The notes: generated by a model not told the origin, from the sequence alone. Counted from the stretch's first letter, positions 38,757-48,483 are shown. The stretch is DNA of 64,000 bases from Prolixibacteraceae bacterium (GCA_028377305.1 JAONJW010000001.1:87964-151963), one strand, 5' to 3'. Made by a program: numbers and translations.

Positions 38757-40643
38757 ATGTTGAACGAATATAGATCCTTATTAAAACAGTATTATGGCTT
38801 TGAGTCTTTTCGACCATTACAAGAGGAGATTATAGACACTGTTGTTAAGGGAGAAGATACACTTGGTATTATGCCAACAGGAGGAGGAAAATCAATAGTT
38901 TTTCAAATTGCTGCATTGGCACGGGGAGGCGTGTGTGTGGTGATTACTCCTTTAATTTCCTTGATGCAGGATCAAGTGAGTAAGCTTAACACTCTTGGAA
39001 TAAAAGCTGTGGCTTTGATTTCGGGTATGAGTAAACATGAGGTTCATGTTGCCTTGGATGCTGTTGAGTATGGAGATACACCTTTTATATATCTTTCCCC
39101 CGAGAGATTACAAAGTGATGTGATTCGAAAACGAATAGGGCATATCCCTATCAATCTGATTGTAGTGGATGAGGCCCATTGTATTTCACAGTGGGGGTTT
39201 GATTTTAGACCTTCCTATCGTGAGATTTCTCTCTTTAGAGATGCATTTCCTTCAGTTCCTGTTTTGGCGCTAACAGCTACTGCCACACCATGGGTTGCAC
39301 GAGATATTCAGAAAGAACTTCATTTTCAGAAGGAGAATATCTTTAAGAAGAGTTTTGTGCGCCCAAACTTGAATTATAGGGTTCGAAAGCTGAAAAATAA
39401 GGATCAATATTTGATCTCTGTGTTGAAGAAAGCCAAAGGGTCAGGACTAGTCTATGTCCGTACCAGACGAAAGGCTCGTATAATTTCTGAGATGCTTCGT
39501 AACCATGGAATTCATGCAGATTTCTATCATGGTGGACTAAACCCTGAAATGAGATCACAAAAGCAGCAAGATTGGATTGATGGGAAGATACGTATTATCA
39601 TAGGAACGAATGCTTTTGGAATGGGTATCGATAAGCATAACGTTCGTTTTGTAGTTCATTATGATGTGCCGAGCTCTATGGAGGCATATTATCAGGAGGC
39701 AGGCAGGGCTGGTCGTGACGAAATGCGCTCTGTTGTTGTTTTGCTATATAACGATGAAGACCGTAGAAGTCTAGGACAAGATCTAGAGGCTTCATTTCCA
39801 GATATTGATCAGGTACGTAGTATATATGAATCGCTGTGTAACCGTTTAGAGATTCCACTCAATTCAGGAGAGGGGCGATCTTTTCCTATTGATGTTATGG
39901 AGTTCTGTAAGAAATTTGGATATACTATGGTTCATGTATTTCATGCAATGAAATTAATGGAGAAGGAGGGGTATATCCAATATATGGATAAGATGCAGAA
40001 TGAATCGAAGGTCAATATTGCAATTGGTCGTGAAGACCTCTATGTGTTTCAGGTGGACAACCCTGCCTATGATAAGTTTATTCGTGTTTTATTGAGGATG
40101 TATGAAGGCGTATTTGTCGATTATATCCAGATCAATGAACAGGAGATGGCGGACCTTCTGAGATGGTCAAAAGAGAAGGTGGCGAAAGTTTTAGAGATTC
40201 TTGATAAAAGTGGTGTAATACACTATAGTGCTGCGAAAAAAACAGCCTATATTTCGATGCTTAAAAATAGGGTTGCCTCTGATCATTTCATGTTCAATCG
40301 CCAGAAGTATCAGGAGAGAAAGAATTTTGCTCTAGAACGAATGACTCGGATGATTGACTTTTGTGAGATAGAACAAACTTGTCGTTCCGTTTTTATCTCT
40401 AACTACTTTGGGGAGTATGATGTTACAGATTGTGGTGTGTGTGATATATGTCAAAACCATGGTTCTGATTCTTCTACCCTAGGAGATAAAGTGAAAGCAT
40501 CTTTGTTGACTCCGATGTCATTGATACGACTACACTCTGTTTTTGCCGAGGAAAAGAGCTTTCCTATGGTATTGGATCAGTTGATAAAATCAGAAGAAGT
40601 GGTGTATGACAAAAACGGCTTCCTTGTATTAAAAGGGAAATAA
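38757..40643 (+). CDS. recQ: ATP-dependent DNA helicase RecQ
   Basis: I start at the ATG at 38757 ([20 protein letters not shown]); a TTG 18 bp upstream is possible. About 628 residues. Superfamily 2 helicase motifs: Q-like FRPLQEEII, Walker [13 protein letters not shown] in [29 protein letters not shown], and motif [14 protein letters not shown]. The RecQ zinc domain follows with Cys spacing CEIEQTC...DCGVCDIC, then a winged helix. An HRDC domain is not obvious. It unwinds recombination and replication intermediates. First of a same-strand run of nucleic-acid enzymes. Confidence 0.93.
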   Translation: MLNEYRSLLKQYYGFESFRPLQEEIIDTVVKGEDTLGIMPTGGGKSIVFQIAALARGGVCVVITPLISLMQDQVSKLNTLGIKAVALISGMSKHEVHVALDAVEYGDTPFIYLSPERLQSDVIRKRIGHIPINLIVVDEAHCISQWGFDFRPSYREISLFRDAFPSVPVLALTATATPWVARDIQKELHFQKENIFKKSFVRPNLNYRVRKLKNKDQYLISVLKKAKGSGLVYVRTRRKARIISEMLRNHGIHADFYHGGLNPEMRSQKQQDWIDGKIRIIIGTNAFGMGIDKHNVRFVVHYDVPSSMEAYYQEAGRAGRDEMRSVVVLLYNDEDRRSLGQDLEASFPDIDQVRSIYESLCNRLEIPLNSGEGRSFPIDVMEFCKKFGYTMVHVFHAMKLMEKEGYIQYMDKMQNESKVNIAIGREDLYVFQVDNPAYDKFIRVLLRMYEGVFVDYIQINEQEMADLLRWSKEKVAKVLEILDKSGVIHYSAAKKTAYISMLKNRVASDHFMFNRQKYQERKNFALERMTRMIDFCEIEQTCRSVFISNYFGEYDVTDCGVCDICQNHGSDSSTLGDKVKASLLTPMSLIRLHSVFAEEKSFPMVLDQLIKSEEVVYDKNGFLVLKGK

Positions 40644-40721
40644 CAATCATAAAAATGGGAAAGCTCATTTGCTTGATGTATTTTTGAAGAATAAGAATAA
40701 GATTTAAATCAAAGAATCATA

Positions 40722-41264
40722 ATGGGAGAGGAAAGTTTAAATCACATTGTATATCACAAGAATGTGGTTGAGTTTGTTGCTGTTGCAAATGAGTACTGCC
40801 TGTTTGTAGAGCAAAACTCTTTTGAGAAGCGTTCCGAATATCTAGCAAATATTCAAAAATTTTGGTCTTTAGTGTACCTGAAAGCAACGATGCTACCTGC
40901 TGTAGATGGTGGGGATATGTATGCAGAGAAATTTGTTGAGGAACATGATTATTGGTTCCTACAAAATAAGATATCTAATTTCTTGGGGTCACACGATACC
41001 TATACTGGGTATTCTGATTCAGATCATTATTTATTAGATGAGGCTTCTCAAGGTACCGTTTCTGAGAATATCTTGGATGTATACCAAGACTTAAAGGATT
41101 TTGTGATGTCTTATCAACTTGGTGTGGAAAATGCCATGGAAGCAGCACTCTTCGAGTGTAGAGAACATTTTCAAATGCACTGGGGAAAGCAATTGTTGAA
41201 TGGTTTGAGAGTATTACATATCCTTCTATATGGAGATCAAGATATTGATAGCGAAGATGCATAG
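40722..41264 (+). CDS. DUF5063 protein
   Basis: 180 residues, acidic, all helical, no signal peptide. It resembles DUF5063 (VVEFVAVANEYCLFVEQN, EKFVEEHDYWFLQNKISNFL), a Bacteroidota family of unknown function. It lies between recQ and a DEDD exonuclease gene with short gaps (78 and 52 bp), an arrangement that suggests a link to DNA or RNA processing. No catalytic residues can be named. Confidence 0.75.
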   Translation: MGEESLNHIVYHKNVVEFVAVANEYCLFVEQNSFEKRSEYLANIQKFWSLVYLKATMLPAVDGGDMYAEKFVEEHDYWFLQNKISNFLGSHDTYTGYSDSDHYLLDEASQGTVSENILDVYQDLKDFVMSYQLGVENAMEAALFECREHFQMHWGKQLLNGLRVLHILLYGDQDIDSEDA

Positions 41265-41316
41265 CAAACCAATAAACTAGTTTTATTAGAACGTTACATT
41301 CAGTAGAGTAATTTAC

Positions 41317-41919
41317 ATGTTATTTTTTGAAGGAAAAAAAAGTATATCTAAAGAGGAGTTGGCTGCCTTGCCTTTAGATGCCTATAAAGGTGAAATAGTC
41401 TTAGTCGACTCAGAAGAAGAGATTGAACAGATGTGTGCTGGACTTCAACAGTACTCGGTTCTTGGATTTGACACCGAGACAAGGCCTGCCTTTAAAAAGG
41501 GGGTTATTCACGAAGTTTCTTTATTACAACTATCTACCGACGACCATGTTTTTTTATTTAGATTAAACAAAATAGGTATCCCTACTTGTTTAAAGAAAGT
41601 GTTGGAGAATAAGAATATCTTAAAGGTTGGTGCTGCAATACGAGATGATATCAAAGGATTGAACCGTATTCGTAAGTTTCAGGCAGGAGGATTTGTTGAG
41701 CTACAGGACTTTGTGAAAGATTATGGTATCGAGAATTTTGGGTTGAAGAAACTATCAGGTCTAGTGTTGGGATTTAGAATATCTAAAGGACAGCGCCTAA
41801 CCAACTGGGAGAATGAAGTTTTAACTCCAGCACAACAAGTTTATGCAGCAACTGATGCTTGGGTGTCATCTGAAATATATAATAAGCTTAATTCTTACGA
41901 AGAATTAACAAAAGATTAA
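41317..41919 (+). CDS. 3'-5' exonuclease, RNase D-like DEDD family
   Basis: 200 residues, a single exonuclease domain. Motif Exo I is VLGFDTETRP (Asp, Glu), Exo II is LKVGAAIRDDIKGLN (Asp), and Exo III is QQVYAATDAWVSSEIY with Tyr and Asp, so DEDDy type. The acidic site binds two metal ions and removes nucleotides from RNA or single-stranded DNA 3' ends. There is no HRDC domain, so it is shorter than RNase D. It follows the DUF5063 gene and precedes a DEAD-box helicase gene. Confidence 0.85.
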   Translation: MLFFEGKKSISKEELAALPLDAYKGEIVLVDSEEEIEQMCAGLQQYSVLGFDTETRPAFKKGVIHEVSLLQLSTDDHVFLFRLNKIGIPTCLKKVLENKNILKVGAAIRDDIKGLNRIRKFQAGGFVELQDFVKDYGIENFGLKKLSGLVLGFRISKGQRLTNWENEVLTPAQQVYAATDAWVSSEIYNKLNSYEELTKD

Positions 41920-42008
41920 AATCATAGATCCATGCCATGGGAACGATATAGTGTCGTATGGGTATAGAATGAATTTTCGGGTGTGAGGTCTTATAAATAA
42001 AATGCCAA

Positions 42009-43220
42009 TTGAAGTTTACTGATATAGATTTTACAGAACCCCTTCATGAAGGGATCGAAGCAATGGGGTATAAAGATTGTACTCCTATTCAAGAAAAGGC
42101 GATACCAGTGATCCAAGAGCGTAAAGACTTAATTGCATGTGCGCAGACAGGAACAGGAAAGACGGCGGCTTTTCTTTTGCCAATATTAGATAGAATCTCA
42201 CAATGTCCTGATGATTCTAAGATCCGTGCATTGATTATTGTTCCTACAAGAGAGCTTGCTTTACAGATTGACCAACAGATTGAAGGGATGTCATACTATT
42301 CGAATGTCTCTTCCATTTCGGTATACGGAGGAAGTGAAAGTGATATTTGGTCTAGACAAAAACAGGCCTTGTCTAGTGGTGCAGACATTGTGGTTGCAAC
42401 ACCTGGGCGTTTGCTTCAGCATCTTGGATTCAACTATGTGGATCTTAAAGAGATTGATGTTGTGATTCTTGATGAGGCAGATAGAATGTTAGATATGGGA
42501 TTCTATGAGGATATTGTGAAGATCATATCAGAAACTCCAGACTCTAGACAAACGCTGTTGTTCTCTGCAACAATGCCTTCTAAGATCCGTAAATTAGCTA
42601 ACACCATTCTACAAGATCCTCAGGAGGTGAATATTGCTATTTCTAAGCCTGCTGAGAAAATATTGCAAGTGGCTTACATGGTGTATGATCAACATAAGGT
42701 GAGATTAATTCAGTCCTTGCTAGAGGGAAAAGATTATCTCAATGGAGCGATTATCTTCTGTTCTCGTAAATCGGATGTGAATGAATTGAGTCGTGCTTTA
42801 AATAAACTGAACTTATCTTCTGCAGCAATACATTCTGACTTAGATCAAAAAGATCGTGAGGGGGCACTACTTGATTTTAGAAGTCATAAAATTCAACTCC
42901 TTGTTGCTACCGATATTCTAGCACGTGGAATTGATATCAAAGATCTAGACCTCGTAATTAACTATAATGTACCTAATGATCCTGCCGATTATGTACACCG
43001 TGTTGGGCGTACTGCACGAGCAGATGCATCAGGTATTGCCATTACTTTGATATCTGATAAAGATCAGAACGAATTTAAAGATATTGAAGTGCTTATTGAG
43101 CGTGAAATCCTTAAGTTGGATACACCAGATGGAATCGGTAGTTCTCCGAGATATGCTCCTAGAACCAAACAGAGTAGAGGATTTGGGAATAAGAGACGTT
43201 TCTATAAGAAAAAGAAATAA
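42009..43220 (+). CDS. DEAD-box RNA helicase
   Basis: 403 residues starting at TTG (MKFTDIDFTEPLHEGIEAMG). All core motifs are present: Q motif GYKDCTPIQEKAIP, Walker A AQTGTGKT, PTRELALQ, DEAD in VVILDEADRMLDMGF, SAT, and HRVGRTARAD. The C-terminal tail is short and basic (RGFGNKRRFYKKKK), typical of RhlE-like proteins in Bacteroidota. It remodels RNA or ribosome precursors. A short out-of-frame ATG reading frame ends inside the start region. xseA follows after 9 bp. Confidence 0.92.
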   Translation: MKFTDIDFTEPLHEGIEAMGYKDCTPIQEKAIPVIQERKDLIACAQTGTGKTAAFLLPILDRISQCPDDSKIRALIIVPTRELALQIDQQIEGMSYYSNVSSISVYGGSESDIWSRQKQALSSGADIVVATPGRLLQHLGFNYVDLKEIDVVILDEADRMLDMGFYEDIVKIISETPDSRQTLLFSATMPSKIRKLANTILQDPQEVNIAISKPAEKILQVAYMVYDQHKVRLIQSLLEGKDYLNGAIIFCSRKSDVNELSRALNKLNLSSAAIHSDLDQKDREGALLDFRSHKIQLLVATDILARGIDIKDLDLVINYNVPNDPADYVHRVGRTARADASGIAITLISDKDQNEFKDIEVLIEREILKLDTPDGIGSSPRYAPRTKQSRGFGNKRRFYKKKK

Positions 43221-43229
43221 AGTATTTCA

Positions 43230-44669
43230 ATGAAAGAAGGTGTTAGATTATCTCAAGTTCTTGGATTTGTAGAGAGTGTGATATCCACTTCTTTCAAATC
43301 ACCTTTTTGGCTCAACTGTGAACTGTCTGAAGTGAAAGTCAATTCACGTGGCCATTGTTTTGTGCAATTGGTGGAAAAGGATAATGAATCAGATAAGATC
43401 ATTGCAAAATCTTCAGGCATCATTTGGGCAACTTCTTATGCTACATTAGAACGTAAATTTAGTGATACTACTGGGCTTTCTATAAGTCCCGGTGTGAAAG
43501 TATTACTTAAAGTTCAAGTCGATTTTAAGGCGCTTCATGGCCTAAATTTTCAGATACAAGATATCGACCCTAGTTATACCCTTGGTGAAATAGAGCGTAA
43601 AAGGAGAGAAACGATTACTCGTCTAAAACAAGAGGGTTTACTGGATCGAAACACTTTGGTTGAGAAACCATGGTGTTTTCAGAATATTGCGGTAATCTCC
43701 TCTCAAAATGCTGCAGGTTATGAGGACTTTGTTGATCAAGTAGTGAGAAATCGTTATGGGTTCGTCTGTAAAATCACCCTTTTCCAAGCTCTTTTGCAGG
43801 GAGAGAATGCTGAGGCAAGCATCTTGAAGGCTTTAGATATGGTGTCTAATCAGAAGGAACCTTTTGATGGTTTAGTTATCATTAGGGGGGGGGGATCCCA
43901 AATCGATTTGTCTGTTTTTGACTCCTATCAGATTGCTAAAGCCCTTGCATTATGGCCTGTGCCTGTTATTACCGGCATTGGACACACAAAAGATGTTTCG
44001 GTGGTTGATCAAGTGGTGGCAATACCAATGAAGACACCTACAGCCGTTGCTGATTTCATCTTGGAACGAATGCTTATCGTATATGAAAAGCTTAATCTTG
44101 CGGCACATCGTTTTTCTATTCGGATTAAAAAAGTGTTAGAGGAGGAGCATCAAAAGCAACAGCGATTATCCTACGACCTACGTCATAAACTATTAGAAGA
44201 AAGAGGGAGACGACGGGATCAACAGTATAAATTATTTAGCTCATTTCAGATAAAAACGAACGATATTCTAAGAGATAATGATGGTCAGTTAGATCGATTA
44301 TCTCTTGAAGTAAAGAATATTGTTAAGTATAATTTGTCAAGCAGAGATCATACGATTTCGCAGTTTCGTCAACAGATTTATGCATTTGGTAAAATAAACT
44401 TGTTGAAGAGAGAAGAGTCGCTAAAAGCGTTTTATAGGACTCTAAATTCATTAGTTGATAATAGCATAAATATCAAAAAAACGCAATTGGGCTATTGGAG
44501 TCAGATTGTTGTATCTTATGATCCTAGTAAAATTCTACAAAGGGGATATGCTTTTGTGAAAAAAGATGGCGCATTGATCTCTGATAAAACAGTGTTAGAA
44601 GCTGACGATATGATAGAAACAGTCTTTCATGATTTTGTGTTGTATAGTAAGGTTGTTAAAAAGAAATAG
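43230..44669 (+). CDS. xseA: Exonuclease VII large subunit
   Basis: 479 residues. N-terminal OB domain (FWLNCELSEVKVNSRGHCFV), catalytic domain with IAVISSQNAAGYEDF, DGLVIIRGGGSQIDLSVFDS, ITGIGHTKDVSVVDQVV and KTPTAVADFILE, then long coiled coils and a C-terminal PSKILQRGYAFVKKDG. Degrades single-stranded DNA from both ends with XseB. The codons for the conserved RGGGS (from residue 219) contain a run of ten G (43885-43894), a likely slippage site. xseB starts 8 bp after its stop. Confidence 0.93.
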   Translation: MKEGVRLSQVLGFVESVISTSFKSPFWLNCELSEVKVNSRGHCFVQLVEKDNESDKIIAKSSGIIWATSYATLERKFSDTTGLSISPGVKVLLKVQVDFKALHGLNFQIQDIDPSYTLGEIERKRRETITRLKQEGLLDRNTLVEKPWCFQNIAVISSQNAAGYEDFVDQVVRNRYGFVCKITLFQALLQGENAEASILKALDMVSNQKEPFDGLVIIRGGGSQIDLSVFDSYQIAKALALWPVPVITGIGHTKDVSVVDQVVAIPMKTPTAVADFILERMLIVYEKLNLAAHRFSIRIKKVLEEEHQKQQRLSYDLRHKLLEERGRRRDQQYKLFSSFQIKTNDILRDNDGQLDRLSLEVKNIVKYNLSSRDHTISQFRQQIYAFGKINLLKREESLKAFYRTLNSLVDNSINIKKTQLGYWSQIVVSYDPSKILQRGYAFVKKDGALISDKTVLEADDMIETVFHDFVLYSKVVKKK

Positions 44670-44676
44670 TATTTAT

Positions 44677-44877
44677 ATGGTTAAAGATAAGAGTTATAAA
44701 GAGTCTATTGAGGAGATTAGATTAATCTTGGATAAGATTGAAAATGATGCCTATGATGTGGATGTTTTGGTAGAAAAAGTGAAATACGTTTCTGCTTTGA
44801 TAAAACATTGCAAGTCTAAATTAAAACAATCTGAAACAGAAATTGATAATATTTTATCATCAATTGATATGGAGTAG
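44677..44877 (+). CDS. xseB: Exonuclease VII small subunit
   Basis: I start at the ATG at 44677 (MVKDKSYKESIEEI), 8 bp after xseA; the open frame extends into xseA but the small-subunit family begins here. 66 residues, two helices forming a hairpin (ILDKIENDAYDVDVLVEKVK, KSKLKQSETEIDNIL), the normal XseB size. Several copies coat the XseA coiled coil. Confidence 0.88.
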   Translation: MVKDKSYKESIEEIRLILDKIENDAYDVDVLVEKVKYVSALIKHCKSKLKQSETEIDNILSSIDME

Positions 44878-45048
44878 ATTTATATTTTGTTTTTTAGCAA
44901 TATGATATTTTTTTTATAGTGATAAAATTTTTCATTGATTACTAAAACTATTCATAACTTTTTGTGTTACTTTTATATATATCTTAGATAATTGGATTAT
45001 TATATATAGTGAATTAGTTACGGTAATTATATAAGTAATTTTAATATC

Positions 45049-45636
45049 ATGTCTGTCTCAAAAATTGATTTTAAAATTGGCGACTTGCACTTTCAGTGTG
45101 AGGGTGAAAATGATTGGGTTAATTCTCAATTAGACAAAGTACTAGATAAAGCAACTGATCTTCTAAGTAAGCATACTAGTACTATTGCATCTCCCTCAAA
45201 TCAGAATCAAGTTGTTCAATTAACCCAAGGTGTGAAAACACCTGTTGTAAAGATGGCCAATACGGTTGCATCTTATACAGATCATCAAACAACCGCTGTA
45301 ATAGGAGGAAATAGATCTCGAAAGAGAGGAAGACCATCTAAACAAGCAGCTATAAAGGTTACTTCAAACCATCCGTTGGTTGGTTATCTTGATCTTCATG
45401 GCGCGTTGGATAACCAAGTTAGACGATTTTTAGCAACTGCTACATTTTTAATGAGTGGCGGTGTTGAAACCTTAACGACAACGATGGTTGCTGACCTTCT
45501 AGATGAAGCAGGTCTTCCTAAACTATCTAACGCCAGCGATTGTTTAAACAAGAATGAAAAGAAAGGGTATTGTGTCAAGCACGGTAGAGAGTTTGTAATC
45601 AGCCCAGAAGGCGTAAGATCTATTCAGGAAGGATAG
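45049..45636 (+). CDS. Hypothetical protein with AT-hook-like motif
   Basis: 195 residues. The N-terminal 60 residues are acidic and helical (DWVNSQLDKVLDKATDLLSK). The middle has a basic SRKRGRPSK segment, the core of an AT hook that binds the DNA minor groove. The C-terminal 80 residues (SNHPLVGYLDLHGALDNQVR, FLATATFLMSGGVETLTTTM, KGYCVKHGREFVISPEG) look like a small winged-helix domain. I do not recognise the family; a DNA-binding role is inference from these features. Closed by a terminator, transcribed after xseAB with a 170-bp AT-rich gap. Confidence 0.65.
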   Translation: MSVSKIDFKIGDLHFQCEGENDWVNSQLDKVLDKATDLLSKHTSTIASPSNQNQVVQLTQGVKTPVVKMANTVASYTDHQTTAVIGGNRSRKRGRPSKQAAIKVTSNHPLVGYLDLHGALDNQVRRFLATATFLMSGGVETLTTTMVADLLDEAGLPKLSNASDCLNKNEKKGYCVKHGREFVISPEGVRSIQEG

Positions 45637-45658
45637 TAAAGAATTATTATTTATATGT

Positions 45659-45692
45659 AAGCAGTTTCTTAATACAAGGAGCTGCTTTTTTA
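45659..45692 (+). terminator. Rho-independent terminator
   Basis: AGCAGTTTCTT pairs with AAGGAGCTGCT, including G-U pairs, around AATAC and is followed by a T-run. Confidence 0.75.
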
Positions 45693-45766
45693 TGTCTATA
45701 TATGAACAATTATGAAATATAGCCTGTTAGAGAAGCATAGATATTGTCTGACTAAAAATAAGCGAT

Positions 45767-46627
45767 ATGAAAAAGCTTCTTGCATTTATCTTTTTGTTCT
45801 TTATCTCTTTGCCGTTGATTGCACAAGAGCAGGAAGAAGAGTCATTTATTGTTATTTTTGAAGAGAATCAAAAGATGGCACAAATTGCAAATAACCCCAT
45901 TGCATTTGCGTATAAGTTGTTTTTCCAAGATGTAATGACCTTTGGAGATCATGATCAAAATACTCTTTATACTAATTTCATTGCACCTGTATATATCAAT
46001 GAGCATATCAACCTAATTAATCGTGTTATGTTTCCTTTAGAGACACGACATTATCCTACAATGGGGAAAGAGACTTCCTTAGGTAATATTCAATATGTGG
46101 GGCTTCTTACTTATAAAGATGGATGGGATATTGGAAATGGGAATTTCACTTTAGGGGTTGGTCCAAGTGTCCTGTTTAATAGCAATACATTCGATCAAAC
46201 AAAGAGGGCTGGCGATGATAGTTGGGCATTGGGCGCTTCCTTTCTAGGCGTTTATCGTACAAGATCATTCTTAGGACTCGTAAGTGCTTCTCCTAATTGG
46301 GGCATATCAGGAGATAAAGCGACCACAATGAAGATACAGTATTCTTTGGGCTATTATTTTAGTGATGGTACTTCAATCGTTTCCTCTCCAATAATTCTTT
46401 ATAATGATGCATTGCCAGATGGAGACAATTGGATAGTTCCGTTTGGTATTGGAGTAGGACACCAATTTGCTATAAAACAAAAACTTCCAGTTAATGTGAA
46501 TCTTGGGGTTAATTATAATGTGGTACGTCCTGATTCTATGGACGATCAGAAATGGCAACTTCAGCTAAACTTATTGTTCTTGATACCTAGTCCCGCAATT
46601 GGAAAAGCAGTGCGCTATTATAATTAA
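45767..46627 (+). CDS. Outer-membrane beta-barrel protein
   Basis: 286 residues. Signal peptide (MKKLLAFIFLFFISLPLIAQ), then repeated amphipathic strands with Gly and aromatic residues (GNFTLGVGPSVLFNSN, WALGASFLGVYRTRSFL, VPFGIGVGHQFAIKQ, QLQLNLLFLIPSP). The layout resembles transporter-like barrels annotated in Bacteroidota. The ligand is unknown. Convergent with the DUF4907 gene across a hairpin. Confidence 0.7.
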   Translation: MKKLLAFIFLFFISLPLIAQEQEEESFIVIFEENQKMAQIANNPIAFAYKLFFQDVMTFGDHDQNTLYTNFIAPVYINEHINLINRVMFPLETRHYPTMGKETSLGNIQYVGLLTYKDGWDIGNGNFTLGVGPSVLFNSNTFDQTKRAGDDSWALGASFLGVYRTRSFLGLVSASPNWGISGDKATTMKIQYSLGYYFSDGTSIVSSPIILYNDALPDGDNWIVPFGIGVGHQFAIKQKLPVNVNLGVNYNVVRPDSMDDQKWQLQLNLLFLIPSPAIGKAVRYYN

Positions 46628-46650
46628 TAGGCAGGGGAGTAAAGAGGATA

Positions 46651-46680
46651 AAAAAGGCTGCTTTCAACGAAAGCAGCCTC
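46651..46680. terminator. Terminator between convergent genes
   Basis: GGCTGCTTTC (46656-46665) pairs perfectly with GAAAGCAGCC (46669-46678). On the minus strand it is followed by five T, so it mainly serves the DUF4907 gene. Confidence 0.8.
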
Positions 46681-46690
46681 AAATTGTGTA

Positions 46691-47023
46691 CTAATTGATG
46701 ATATTGAGTTGTTTTAACTCATGGGTGTTTAATGATGGTGATTTGTTTTCACTTATCTTTTTCGCTACCAATGTTCCTGCATTCAGAGCATCGTCATAGC
46801 TTTTAAAAGGTTTACGTCCCGGAATCGTCGGGATGTAGGGTTGATCTATATAGCAGTGGTCGTCGATCATGATCTTATAGCCATATCCATTATCAACCTT
46901 CTCTACTTTCACATAAACTTTGTGAAGGGTTTCATCCTGCTTATTTATCATTCGGTTCCCTACCACTATCGAAATAATTGTTATCAGCAGTAGGCCAAGA
47001 ATAAGTTTTCTTCTCTGCTTCAT
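46691..47023 (-). CDS. DUF4907 protein
   Basis: 110 residues. One N-terminal membrane or signal segment (LILGLLLITIISIVV), then a beta-rich domain with DNGYGYKIMIDDHCYIDQPY, IPTIPGRKPFKSYDDALNA and GTLVAKKI, matching DUF4907. The family in Bacteroidota usually lies next to a Kelch-repeat lipoprotein and DUF4270 genes, exactly as here. It is 13 bp downstream of the Kelch gene and therefore cotranscribed with it. Function unknown, envelope location likely. Confidence 0.8.
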   Translation of the reverse strand: MKQRRKLILGLLLITIISIVVGNRMINKQDETLHKVYVKVEKVDNGYGYKIMIDDHCYIDQPYIPTIPGRKPFKSYDDALNAGTLVAKKISENKSPSLNTHELKQLNIIN

Positions 47024-47036
47024 ATCAATTATTTAA

Positions 47037-48068
47037 TTAGTTGTCGTTAGATTCCTGCTCTGCCCATGGTTGGAATTTCCAGATATCATCGAAATCGTAA
47101 CTTCCATTCGAACCTAAAGCGATGTAACCTTCGTTATTTAGTGTAAAGGCCAATGCATTTTCACGTGCTGTACCTTCAAAATCTTCTTTTTCATCCCAAT
47201 CGTCCACTTCAGCGTTGTAAGCCCAAATGTCATTCTGGATACCGTTATTGAAACCAAGACCAACATATGCTATTCCATCCATTACGAATGAGATTGCATT
47301 ACGCCTCATCACTGCGGCATTCTCTAGTTCATTGTCATCCCAATCAAGATCTCTCTTTTCAATCCAAGTATCGTTAGTTGGGTCATAAGCATATACGTCA
47401 TTCGACGGTTGTCCATTACTATAACCGGTAACAACATATCCTAATCCATTAAGAACAAAAGCTGTGGCACCTTGACGTTTACTACCAATAATACTAGTGA
47501 TTTTTGTCCACTGCTGTACTTGTGTATCGTACTTATAGAAATCCTTCTGATCGTTCCCATCATAACCTGTTCCTACAAAACCATTGTCTCCAATAGTAAA
47601 CGCAACAGCGCTATTACGAGGCGAACCTATAAAATCATCTATCGGTGTCCATTGCCCACTAGCGGTATCGTATTTATAAAAATCGTTTAGTCTATAATCA
47701 CCGTCCCAACCAGTACCTACATAGCCGCTACCGTTTGCAGCGAATGCAACCGCACCTGTACGTGGTACACCTGGAAAGTCTTCGATTTGCGTCCAGCTAT
47801 TCTTATCTGGATTGTATACCCAAAAATCTTTTAGATAACCATCAGCGTAGTCTTCATTATTTCTGTCATCATCACCGAAACCTAGACCAACATATGCTTT
47901 GTTGTCTATGGTGAAAGAGACTGAATTTCCACGAGCAAGTCCATCAAAATCTGACATCTTTACCCAGTTTCCATATAAATCGTCATCGTCTTTATTACAC
48001 GATGCGAAGCCAACTACAATGATTAATCCAAGTATCCATTTAAGGTTTGCAATCTTCATTCTTTTCAT
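47037..48068 (-). CDS. Kelch-repeat lipoprotein
   Basis: 343 residues. Lipobox VVGFASCNKDDDD, then six near-identical Kelch-like blades of about 48 residues, each with GxAVAFxxxxxGYVGxG followed by DFYKYD and a conserved Trp (for example WTPIDDFIGSPRNSAVAFTI). A six-bladed beta-propeller exposed on the cell surface or in the periplasm is predicted. The blades are so alike that recent repeat expansion is likely. Cotranscribed with DUF4907 and divergent from DUF4270 across a region with two inverted repeats. Confidence 0.85.
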   Translation of the reverse strand: MKRMKIANLKWILGLIIVVGFASCNKDDDDLYGNWVKMSDFDGLARGNSVSFTIDNKAYVGLGFGDDDRNNEDYADGYLKDFWVYNPDKNSWTQIEDFPGVPRTGAVAFAANGSGYVGTGWDGDYRLNDFYKYDTASGQWTPIDDFIGSPRNSAVAFTIGDNGFVGTGYDGNDQKDFYKYDTQVQQWTKITSIIGSKRQGATAFVLNGLGYVVTGYSNGQPSNDVYAYDPTNDTWIEKRDLDWDDNELENAAVMRRNAISFVMDGIAYVGLGFNNGIQNDIWAYNAEVDDWDEKEDFEGTARENALAFTLNNEGYIALGSNGSYDFDDIWKFQPWAEQESNDN

Positions 48069-48162
48069 GTTATAAGGTGTATTATTTTGATGCTAAGATA
48101 CTTGTGAGGTGAGTATGTGAATAATAAAACGGATATAAAACGAGGTATTGTCAACCAAGGAT

Positions 48163-48240
48163 ATATTTTTATCTACAAACGTTGATTGCCATCTTAAAAT
48201 ACATTTGTCGACGACAAATTGACTTTCGTAGATAAAATAT
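48163..48240. promoter_or_regulatory. Inverted repeats in divergent promoter, block 1
   Basis: ATATTTTTATCTAC (48163-48176) pairs with GTAGATAAAATAT (48228-48240). Inside lies a perfect palindrome ATTTGTCGACGACAAAT (48203-48219). Regulatory sites or transcript structure for the Kelch/DUF4907 and DUF4270 operons are plausible. Confidence 0.5.
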
Positions 48241-48365
48241 GGTCTTTGTTTGAGAGTCAAAGTAGACTTGTTTAAAATGTTTCAATAGAGACACTATCCT
48301 TAATATTTTTGGTCACAATGTTATACATCACTCCCCTATTTAAATACACACCATCTCTACTTTAA

Positions 48366-48483
48366 AATGATTGATGTCTTCTATGAAAAGAAATTTTGTT
48401 TACACAAAAAGGTATATCGATAGAGGTATTGTATTCTTTTGGATATTGTGTAAACAAAATAGTACAGTAGAACATCAATCATT
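48366..48483. promoter_or_regulatory. Inverted repeats in divergent promoter, block 2
   Basis: Two nested perfect pairs: AATGATTGATGT (48366-48377) with ACATCAATCATT (48472-48483), and ATTTTGTTTACACAA (48393-48407) with TTGTGTAAACAAAAT (48446-48460). They lie 65 bp before the DUF4270 start. Confidence 0.55.

Noticed and set aside
42003..42024. Upstream short reading frame before the DEAD-box helicase as a regulatory leader
   Set aside because: The out-of-frame ATG frame is only six codons long, and such overlaps arise by chance at TTG starts.
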